Source: CADCTB01 sp964479465 (GTDB lineage: Bacteria; Actinomycetota; Acidimicrobiia; Acidimicrobiales; AC-14). From it: a stretch of DNA of 64,000 nucleotides. The notes under the pieces were generated by a model. It made no database searches, was not told where the DNA came from, and worked only from the letters and a program-made list of their open reading frames with translations. This document shows positions 52,002 to 58,962 of this stretch, piece after piece. The stretch lies in the NCBI GenBank assembly GCA_964479465.1, contig CAYZMG010000002.1, forward strand, positions 91,508 to 155,507. Reading direction: 5' to 3'. The position numbers were made by a program, and so were the translations under genes. Position 1 is the stretch's first letter, and each line of letters starts with the position of its first letter.

Positions 52002-54773
52002 ATGCCTTCCCGCGTCGACGTGCTCGGCCCGCTGCGGCTGACCGTCGCGGGAGAGGAAGTCGCCGTGCCCGGCCCCAAGCGGCGAGCGCTGCTCGCCCTG
52101 CTCGCGGTAGCCGACGGCCGGACGGTGCCAGTGGAGGTCCTTCTCGACGCGCTGTGGCCGAGCGAGCTCCCCGACACAGCCCGCGCGACGCTGCAGAGCC
52201 ACGTGTCACGCCTGCGACGCCACCTCGGCGCGGAGGCGGCATGCCTGGAGACCTTGTCCGGCGGCTACCGACTGGTGCTCGGCCCCGCCGGCAGCGATGT
52301 GGCATCGGCCCGAGCGCTGCTCGCCGCGGCCCGGGAGGCGGAGCCCGGCGAGGCCAGCCTCTTGCTGCGCGAGGCGCAGTCGCTGTGGCGGGGCGGCCCG
52401 CTCGCCGAGTTCACCGAAGTGGCCCCGCTCGCCGCGACCGCCGTGACCCTGGACGAGCTGCGTCGAAGCGTCGACGCAGCGCTCGTCGCCGCACACCTCG
52501 CAGCCGGCGATGCGGGCCGGGCGGTCGTCGTCGCCACCGAGCACCTCGCGTCAATGCCGCTGTCGGAGGCGGCGGTGCTGCTTCTCATGCGGTGCCTGCA
52601 CGCCCTCGGCCGCTCCGCCGAAGGCCTGCGCGTCGCGTACGACTATCGCCGCCGTCTGGCGGAGGAGAGCGGACTGGAGCCGACCCCAGCACTCTCCGCG
52701 CTGGAAGGCGAGCTGGCGACGACCACGCAGCGGTCGACGTACGTCGTGGCACGGCCCGCGCAGCCGCTGCGGGGTCGTGACTCGGAACTGGCGGCGTTGC
52801 GTCGCTTGCTCTCGGCCGAACGACTCGTCACGGTGGTCGGGTCCGGCGGAGTCGGCAAGACGCGGCTCGCCATGGAGGTCGCGGCGGGGTTCGAGCCTGC
52901 CACCGCGGTCCTGCTCGCCGCTGTCACCGACGAGCGCGCGCTGCCCCAGGCCATCGCCGAGGCGCTGGGACTGCGGGTGCTGCGCGGCGACGTCCTGAGC
53001 GCATGCGCCGCACTGCTCGCCGCCGGTCCCCGCCTGCTTTTCCTGGACAACTGTGAGCATCTCCTCGCCGCTGTGGCCCAGGTCGTCCAGCGATTCCTCC
53101 ACGCATCCCCCGAGCTCACGGTACTGGCGACGAGCCGGGAGCCGTTGCGACTCAGCGCCGAGCAGCGGCTCCGCTTGGCACCCCTGCCCATGACGCGGCC
53201 GGAGCGCCTCGATGACCTCTCCGGTTCGCCTGCGGTCGCGCTGTTCGTCGATCGCGCCTCGCGCGTGCGTGAGGACCTCAGGCTGGCTCCCGGCGACCTC
53301 GACGCCATCAGCGAGATCGTCCGTCGGGTCGACGGAATGCCTCTGGCGATCGAACTGGCCGCCTCCCGGCTCTCCTCCCTGGGTCTCCAGGACCTCGAGG
53401 CTCGCCTCGACCAGGCACTTGACCTTCTTGGCGACGACGCGAACGGCACACTCCGTCACACCATCGCGTGGTCGTATGACCTGCTGCCCGCCGACGAGCA
53501 ACGGCTGCTGCGGTTCTGCGGCGTCTTCGCCGACGGTCTCGACCTGAGCGCGGCCGAAGCGCTCGCCGCGACCGTCGCCCCCGACACAGCGCCGCTTCGA
53601 GTGCTGGGCCACCTCGTGGAAGCATCGATGCTGGACGCGGTTCACGGGACGACGACGCGCTACCGCATGCTCGACACGGTGCGCGCCTTCGCCGCCGAGA
53701 AGCTGGTTGAGAACGGCGAGACGGACCAGGCGACCGACTACTTCCTCCGCTGGGCCTTCGACCTCGTCGCTTGGATCGACGCCACGACGCACACCCCCGA
53801 CGAGCAGCGTGTCGACAGCGTGCTGCGTCGAGAGCTCGCGAACCTCCGGGCGGCCTGGTCACTCGTACGGTCTCTCGGGCGAAACGCCGACGCGGTCCAC
53901 ATGATCCTTGGTCTGATGGACGCGGCCACTTGGCGCGACCTGACCGAGGTCTGGGACTGGAGCCTGGACCTCGCGGCTGACCCGGCTGTCACGGAAAGCA
54001 GCGACGCCCCGACCGTCCTTGGGATGGCCGCCGACAGCGCCTGGTTCCGGGGCGACCTCGACCAGGCTGACAACCTGGCCGACGCCGGCATGGCCCTTGC
54101 TGGTGCAGCTGAGTGGTATTGCGCTGACGCCAAGTCCCTGGTCGCGCTCAGCCGAGGCGATTTCGATGCCGCCGTCCGCCTCGCCACCACCGCGGCGCAA
54201 CTCGCGCCCCGGCCTGTTCAGAGCCTCGCCATCGCCGCCCTCGCCTCCGCCTACGGCGGCAATCCCGATGCCGCCCGCGCGTTCAGCGACCAGTTCCGGG
54301 AGGTCGCCTGTTCGCCCACGTTGGAGGCCTTTCACGCCTACGTCGAAGGAGAGATCGCCGCCCTAGCCGGTCAACGGGACGAGGCCGTCCGCCACTACGA
54401 CGCTGCCGTCGAGCTCGGCGCCAGTGTCGGCTCGACGTTCGTGCAGGGCGTCGCGTCGTTGGGACGCCTTTCGCAGTTCGCGGCCGCCGGCGATACGAAC
54501 CGGGCGCTCGCCGGCTACCGAAGCCTGATCGACTACTGGGAGCGCACGGGCTCCTGGATCCAGCAGTGGACCACCCTACGGAACCTCGCCGACTTGCTCG
54601 AGACGATTGGCGTCGGCGACGCCGCGACGTTCCTCCGCGGCGCAGCCAGCCTCGCACCCGACGCGCCGTGGCTTCCGGGCACCGGTTCGGCACCTCCGCC
54701 GATTGCCGGGCAAGTGCGCCGCGACCACGTCCTCGCCGTCGCCCGTGACGCGATCGCCCGCGCCCTCGCATAG
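52002..54773 (+). CDS. SARP-type regulator with NB-ARC ATPase and TPR region
   Basis: A 923-residue regulator. An OmpR-type winged helix (about 1-90, LGPLRLTVAGEEVAVPGPKR) and a BTAD domain (about 95-240) form the SARP part. The STAND ATPase follows with GSGGVGKTRLAMEV, RLLFLDNCEHLL and MPLAIELAASRL, then a long TPR-like C-terminus. This layout is AfsR-like and these proteins usually activate linked biosynthetic genes. ATG at 52002 has GGTGG just upstream. It is divergent from the FAD-linked oxidase. Confidence 0.93.
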   Translation: MPSRVDVLGPLRLTVAGEEVAVPGPKRRALLALLAVADGRTVPVEVLLDALWPSELPDTARATLQSHVSRLRRHLGAEAACLETLSGGYRLVLGPAGSDVASARALLAAAREAEPGEASLLLREAQSLWRGGPLAEFTEVAPLAATAVTLDELRRSVDAALVAAHLAAGDAGRAVVVATEHLASMPLSEAAVLLLMRCLHALGRSAEGLRVAYDYRRRLAEESGLEPTPALSALEGELATTTQRSTYVVARPAQPLRGRDSELAALRRLLSAERLVTVVGSGGVGKTRLAMEVAAGFEPATAVLLAAVTDERALPQAIAEALGLRVLRGDVLSACAALLAAGPRLLFLDNCEHLLAAVAQVVQRFLHASPELTVLATSREPLRLSAEQRLRLAPLPMTRPERLDDLSGSPAVALFVDRASRVREDLRLAPGDLDAISEIVRRVDGMPLAIELAASRLSSLGLQDLEARLDQALDLLGDDANGTLRHTIAWSYDLLPADEQRLLRFCGVFADGLDLSAAEALAATVAPDTAPLRVLGHLVEASMLDAVHGTTTRYRMLDTVRAFAAEKLVENGETDQATDYFLRWAFDLVAWIDATTHTPDEQRVDSVLRRELANLRAAWSLVRSLGRNADAVHMILGLMDAATWRDLTEVWDWSLDLAADPAVTESSDAPTVLGMAADSAWFRGDLDQADNLADAGMALAGAAEWYCADAKSLVALSRGDFDAAVRLATTAAQLAPRPVQSLAIAALASAYGGNPDAARAFSDQFREVACSPTLEAFHAYVEGEIAALAGQRDEAVRHYDAAVELGASVGSTFVQGVASLGRLSQFAAAGDTNRALAGYRSLIDYWERTGSWIQQWTTLRNLADLLETIGVGDAATFLRGAASLAPDAPWLPGTGSAPPPIAGQVRRDHVLAVARDAIARALA

Positions 54774-54891
54774 CGACACACGCGTTCACGTCTGGGCGCG
54801 AGCGGGCGAGGAGAGTCGCCCCTGGTATCTCCGCTGCCTTTTGTCGACGCCGTCGTGAAGCCGACCGCGCCTCCCGTCTGAGCGCCGGCGG
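54774..54891. other. Intergenic region without features
   Basis: Between the convergent SARP and TIGR03086 genes. I see no coding frame, no clear terminator and no repeat here. Confidence 0.5.
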
Positions 54892-55585
54892 CTACGGCCG
54901 CCGGCCGGTCATGCCCAGCAGCTGGTCCTGACGACTGGCGCCGGCCGGCACGTCGACCGGCGGGCCGNNNNNNNNNNATCGCCTTCTTCGCGGCGCTCGG
55001 CTGGACCGGCGCCGCGCTTGCCACCTTCTTCGTGCTCATGCTGGCCGCGCCACCTGTGTCGGGCAGTCCGCAGTTCACCGTCATGTGCGGCAACGACCCG
55101 GCGCCGGCGCTGCGCCAGCCCTCGATCTGGGGGCTGAGGAAGTCGTAGGCGAAGTCCACCAACTCCGGGTCGAGTGCTTCGTCGAGCCCGATGGCCCGGG
55201 CCAGGTCCCACCCGTGGATGAGGTGGTCGCAGGTCAGCTGCGACACGTACTCGCGGCCGGAGATGTCCCCGAACGACACATGCACCGTGCGGTCGAGGGC
55301 GCCGTTGGTGGCCACGGCGGCGACCGAGGCCGCCGCCGCAGCGGCCCAGGCCGCCTGAGGGTCGTCGCCCAGCTGATCGCCGTCGAAGCGGTCGCCCACC
55401 TCGGCGATCGTCATGCCATCGAGGAGCGGCGGCGCCCACAGATCCTCGGCGATGACGTGGTTGACCAGGGCCCGGACGTCCCACTCCGCGTCGGGGGTCG
55501 GGTCGCTCCAACGGTCGCCGACAGCGGCGACCCGCGGGCCGAACTGCTCCACGGCCCGGGCGAACAGGGCGACGAGATCCGCCAT
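54892..55585 (-). CDS. TIGR03086-family (mycothiol-dependent DinB-like) protein, interrupted by assembly gap
   Basis: From the ATG at 55585 the first about 155 residues are a typical TIGR03086/MDMPI-N protein (ALVNHVIAEDLWAPPLL, LTCDHLIHGWDLARAIG) ending in IEGWRSAG. The family's usual C-terminus, GPPVDVPAGASRQDQLLGMT followed by GRRP, is found at 54966-54892, on the other side of the Ns. The stretch 54978 to about 55103 between them reads into unrelated sequence. The gene is probably intact in the organism. Relatives are metal-binding four-helix proteins of mycothiol metabolism, mostly uncharacterised. Confidence 0.8.
54968..54977. other. Scaffold gap 3 (10 N)
   Basis: Ten Ns. The right contig end (54978 to about 55103) does not belong in the gene it interrupts. 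On the plus strand it encodes a membrane-like segment (AALGWTGAALATFFVLMLAA). It has no counterpart elsewhere in the window and is probably a chimeric contig end. Confidence 0.8.
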
Positions 55586-56187
55586 CAGGCGCTGTAGAGC
55601 CAGGGGTCGGATATGTCGATGAACGCCTCCATCTGCATCAGGCTGCCCATGCGCTCCCAGGCCTCCCGCTCCTCCTCCGTGGCCGGCTCGGCCTTCTCGT
55701 TGGCCCGGGCATCGGCCTCGGTTGTGAAGTACACGGTCTGGATGAACGTGCCGTCGCCCGGCCAGGCCACGAAGCCGCCGAGGACGTCGGGGCGGGTGCG
55801 CCGGAGCATCTCGTCCATCTCGGCGGCGACGGGCGCCAGCGCGGCCCGGTCGGCCCTGCCCTTGATGACCTGGACGAAGCCGGCGTCGTCGGAGCCGCCG
55901 GCGCCGAAGGTGTCCACCGCGGGGCAGTCGGTGAAGGTCACGTCGCCGTCGTAGAAGCCGCTCGTGGCCGCCCACCACTCGCCCTGCTCGGGCCGGTCGC
56001 TGTTGGCCCGGGCCGCCTCCTCCGATTCGAACCGAATGAGGGCGATGACGTTGCCGTCGGTGGTCACGCCCCCAGTCGCCCCGAGGAAGCCCGTGGCGCC
56101 GGGCGCCAGCTCGGTCCTCCAGCTCTCGAGCTGGGCGCGCAGCCCGTCGACGTCGTTGGCTCGGCCTTCCATCACCTGTACGAACAT
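55585..56187 (-). CDS. Tandem dimeric alpha/beta-barrel protein
   Basis: A 200-residue protein with two similar halves, starting MFVQVMEGRANDVDGLR and GFVQVIKGRADRAALAP, each with a strand-helix pattern of ABM/Dabb ferredoxin-like domains. Such domains occur in small monooxygenases and heme or quinone enzymes, but catalytic residues are not evident. I chose ATG at 56187, directly after GAGGGAGG. Its stop overlaps the TIGR03086 start (TGATG), so they form an operon. Confidence 0.7.
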   Translation of the reverse strand: MFVQVMEGRANDVDGLRAQLESWRTELAPGATGFLGATGGVTTDGNVIALIRFESEEAARANSDRPEQGEWWAATSGFYDGDVTFTDCPAVDTFGAGGSDDAGFVQVIKGRADRAALAPVAAEMDEMLRRTRPDVLGGFVAWPGDGTFIQTVYFTTEADARANEKAEPATEEEREAWERMGSLMQMEAFIDISDPWLYSA

Positions 56188-56220
56188 GGTTCCTCCCTCG
56201 CTCTCGGACCATCTGTAGTC

Positions 56221-56242
56221 CGTAACCCCCTCGGACGTTACG
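56221..56242. promoter_or_regulatory. Inverted repeat in a divergent promoter region
   Basis: CGTAAC at 56221-56226 and GTTACG at 56237-56242 are perfect inverted half-sites separated by ten bases. The region lies between the divergent tandem-barrel and secreted-protein genes. A further GTGTAACGCAC follows at about 56254. The regulator is unknown. Confidence 0.4.
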
Positions 56243-56287
56243 GCGTATGGGCGTGTAACGCACTGGCGCCGCCGGCGACGGACAGGC

Positions 56288-56971
56288 ATGAAGATCCTCA
56301 CAACCCGTGCCCGTGCCGTGGCCGTCTCCGTCGCCGTGTCCGTAGCCCTCCTCACCGGCGCGCCGGTCAGCGCGGCGCCGGCCGATCATGCCGACGCCGT
56401 AGAGATTTTCGAACGCGACGTCTTCGAGATCGTCGGGGTGACGCTGCGGCCCGCCAGCGACGCCACCGACGCCGGCGCCGCGCTGTTCAACACCTCCGGC
56501 GTCTCTCTCGGGACGACCTGGGGCGAGTGGAGGGCGGCGACGGCATCCTCCGAGGCCTCCGTCATCGGTGGCCCCAAACGGCCCCGGACCGACCTGCGCC
56601 TGGCGCTGGCCGGCCTCGTCCCCGGCGGGCTCTACTCGGTCTTCTGGGGCACCCTCGGCCCGGACTCCGAGCATCCGCTGTGCCCGGGGGTCGAGCGGAC
56701 CCAGCCGCTCGACGCCGTCGGCTCGCCGGCCAAGGCGCCGGCGCCCAACGCCTTCGTGGCCGACGCTGCCGGCGTCGCCACATTCCACGGACGCACCGAC
56801 GGCGATCTGTTCGACGCCGCCCAGGTCTTCTTCACGGTCGTCTACCACTTCAGCGGTTCGACGGCCTACCCGTTCCCGAACCGAGGCGAGTACCTGACGC
56901 ACGAAGGCACGTGTCGCAGCAGCTTCGGCGACGACGCCATGCGGCAGCTGCTGATCCTTCAGCAGTGGTAG
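56288..56971 (+). CDS. Secreted hypothetical protein
   Basis: A 227-residue exported protein: signal peptide to about residue 30 (AVSVAVSVALLTGAPVSAAP), then a beta-rich domain with SVFWGTLGPDSEHPLCPG and a final Cys in EGTCRSSFG that could form a disulfide with it. I recognise no catalytic motif. Probable extracellular or envelope-associated role. Divergent from the tandem-barrel gene. Confidence 0.75.
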   Translation: MKILTTRARAVAVSVAVSVALLTGAPVSAAPADHADAVEIFERDVFEIVGVTLRPASDATDAGAALFNTSGVSLGTTWGEWRAATASSEASVIGGPKRPRTDLRLALAGLVPGGLYSVFWGTLGPDSEHPLCPGVERTQPLDAVGSPAKAPAPNAFVADAAGVATFHGRTDGDLFDAAQVFFTVVYHFSGSTAYPFPNRGEYLTHEGTCRSSFGDDAMRQLLILQQW

Positions 56972-56993
56972 CCCGGCCGGCGTCGTGAGGATC

Positions 56994-57007
56994 GGGACCT
57001 TCGGCCC
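56994..57007. promoter_or_regulatory. DosR/DevR-like box
   Basis: GGGACCTTCGGCCC has the GGGAC-N4-GnCC form of actinobacterial DosR/DevR boxes, 81 bases before a small membrane-protein gene. The same core is at 32696-32708. Assignment rests on resemblance only. Confidence 0.4.
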
Positions 57008-57087
57008 CCAAAGCGGGGCCGTCCGCCCCGTGTGGGCGAAGCCGGCGTGTCACATGCTGGGAGAAGGAAGCCGGCAAGGAGTCACCG

Positions 57088-57297
57088 ATGCACGCTCGCC
57101 ATTTCGTCCCCTGTCTGTTGGTGGTCGCTGCGGCGACCGTGTTGCTCGGAGTGGCCGGCGTCTCGTCGGCCACCCTGGTGACCGTCGGAGCCGCGCTCGC
57201 CTGCCCGCTGGTGATGGTCCTGATGATGCGGTCGATGGGAGGGCGTCACCCGCATCAGGACCACGCCGGCGCGGATCAGGTGGGCGACGCGAAGTAG
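57088..57297 (+). CDS. Small two-helix membrane protein (DUF2933-like)
   Basis: A 69-residue protein with two hydrophobic helices (CLLVVAAATVLLGVAG and GAALACPLVMVLMM) and a His/Asp-rich C-terminal tail. The layout recalls short DUF2933-type proteins often found with copper or heavy-metal genes. GGAGAAGG lies upstream. A DosR-like motif precedes it. Confidence is limited by the short length. Confidence 0.6.
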   Translation: MHARHFVPCLLVVAAATVLLGVAGVSSATLVTVGAALACPLVMVLMMRSMGGRHPHQDHAGADQVGDAK

Positions 57298-57445
57298 GCC
57301 TCGGTCAGCCAGCCTCGTAGGCGGTCGTCGAGGTCGCCGGCATCACGCAGGTTGGCATGGCAGGCGCGTACTCATGCGACTGGCCTGCTCGGCGGAAGCG
57401 CCGGCTGCAACGGGGTCAGCTCCATCCCGTTGCATCCGTCACCGT

Positions 57446-58507
57446 CTATGGCGTGGCAGCCACGAACCGGGCTACCCGCTCGAGCGTGGGCGTGTCGCGG
57501 GTGGTCGGCGCCACCGGCGGGGCGGCGCCGTGGTCGTGGTTGGGGTTGGTGGGATCGGAAAGATCCTCCGGTGTGGGCCCGGAGATGACCAGCGTCGACC
57601 CGCTGCCGACGGATGTCACCACTTGGGCGCCAGGGATGGCCGCGGCCAGGCGCTGCGGGTCGTAGGGCGCCGGCTCGGCGGGAACGACGATCATCGTCGG
57701 CACCTTCACCATTGCCGCGTCGATGGCGGGGTCGAGCGCGTAGAGGTCGGCCAGGAGGCCGGCCTCCTCCGCCGGCAGCAACGGGCGTAGCTCGGTGCGC
57801 AGCTCGTCGAGGGGCGGGACGGACCGGGTGGCGATCAGGTTGGCCACCTCGCTGCGCAGCGCCTCGCCGGACTCCGGCCCGTTGCGGGCCTGGAGCTGCG
57901 ACGCCCGGAGGTCGAGCAGGGATCTGCCCGGGGTGGAGATGAGCACGACCCGCTTGACGCGGGGATCGGTGGCGGCCAGTCGCAGCGCCACCAGGCCGCC
58001 CTGGTCGTAGCCCACCACCGAGAGTTCCCGGCCGGCGGTCTCCCGGCGCTGGGCCAACAGGTCGATGCCGGCCCTGGCGTCGGCGACGAGATCGTCGAAG
58101 GAGAGGCGGACGTCGGGCTCCAGCTTGCTCGAGCCGGTGCCCCGCTGGTCGTAGCGGTACGACGCCACGCCGGCGTCGGCGAACGTCTTGGCCAGATCCT
58201 TGCCCAGGGGATCGTTTACGCCGGCAATACCGAGCAGGCCGCCGGCGCCCGATGTGGGCACGAGGAGCACGCCGGGCACGCTGGCGCCGGCCTGCATCGC
58301 CGGGATGGTGATGGTCCCGAACAGCTTGGCCTTGCCGGCGCCCTCGAACTGCACGGCGCGCTCGCCCTGGACGGCCTCCACGCCGCCGGCGGGGGCGGTG
58401 GCGTCATCGTCGATGGAGGCCGATTCATCCCCTCCGCCGCTGCAGGCGGCGGCGACGAGCATCAGGAGGGCGAGGACGGACAGCGGGAGACGTCGCAGGC
58501 TGCGCAT
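57446..58507 (-). CDS. Alpha/beta-hydrolase-fold lipoprotein with Asp in the nucleophile elbow
   Basis: A 353-residue lipoprotein (lipobox LVAAAC) with an alpha/beta-hydrolase fold: GVLLVPTSGAGG, YRYDQRGTGSS and VVGYDQGGLVALRLA. The elbow normally reads GxSxG; here the nucleophile position is Asp (GYDQGG), as in epoxide hydrolases and haloalkane dehalogenases. His near the C-terminus (NPNHDHGAAPP) may complete a site. The substrate is unknown, and the Asp may alternatively mark a non-catalytic member. Confidence 0.85.
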   Translation of the reverse strand: MRSLRRLPLSVLALLMLVAAACSGGGDESASIDDDATAPAGGVEAVQGERAVQFEGAGKAKLFGTITIPAMQAGASVPGVLLVPTSGAGGLLGIAGVNDPLGKDLAKTFADAGVASYRYDQRGTGSSKLEPDVRLSFDDLVADARAGIDLLAQRRETAGRELSVVGYDQGGLVALRLAATDPRVKRVVLISTPGRSLLDLRASQLQARNGPESGEALRSEVANLIATRSVPPLDELRTELRPLLPAEEAGLLADLYALDPAIDAAMVKVPTMIVVPAEPAPYDPQRLAAAIPGAQVVTSVGSGSTLVISGPTPEDLSDPTNPNHDHGAAPPVAPTTRDTPTLERVARFVAATP

Positions 58508-58536
58508 AGGTGGCGCCTACCCTACGGCCAAGTCGC

Positions 58537-58962
58537 CTATGCGACGTTGACCGTGACCTTCATCCCCCCGATGTAGTGGCCCGGCTCGTGGCAGCCGATC
58601 AGCACTTGGCCCGCCCTGTCGAAGGTGTGCGTCAGCGACGCCGACTTCCCCGCCTTCACGCTCACCGCGTTGGCCGCCTTGGCGTGGTCGTGGCCGTCGC
58701 GCATCGCCTTCTCATGGGCCTCCTGCGCGGTGGCGTCGCCGATGAAGGCGTCGTGGGTCAGCTGGCCGGTGTTCTTGAAGTTGAACCGCACTGTCTCCCC
58801 GACGCGGACGTCGACGCTGGTGGGGGAGAAGGCGATGTCGCGCATCTCCACGTTGATGGTGCGATCGGCGCCGGCGCCGGCGCCGGCGGATCCGTCATCG
58901 GATCCGCATGCGGCCAGCAACGTGAGCGCGACGACGAATGGAAGGAACAGGAACCGCTTCAT
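58537..58962 (-). CDS. Cupredoxin-domain lipoprotein
   Basis: A 141-residue lipoprotein (lipobox LLAAC) with one cupredoxin domain. The type I copper ligands are visible: His in LTHDAF and Cys-His-Met in LIGCHEPGHYIGGM. It is likely an extracytoplasmic copper carrier or electron-transfer protein. The start overlaps the copA stop by one base (TGATG), placing it in the copper operon. Confidence 0.9.
   Translation of the reverse strand: MKRFLFLPFVVALTLLAACGSDDGSAGAGAGADRTINVEMRDIAFSPTSVDVRVGETVRFNFKNTGQLTHDAFIGDATAQEAHEKAMRDGHDHAKAANAVSVKAGKSASLTHTFDRAGQVLIGCHEPGHYIGGMKVTVNVA

Noticed and set aside
49018..54900. Genomic island with att sites at tRNA-Lys
   Set aside because: No repeat of the tRNA 3' end and no integrase gene was found up to 54.9 kb, so island boundaries are unsupported.
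54978..55103. Short Met-started frame on the minus strand beside gap 3 as the start of a gene
   Set aside because: It lies in the contig-end stretch that does not fit the surrounding TIGR03086 gene and is cut by the gap; it cannot be assigned to this locus.
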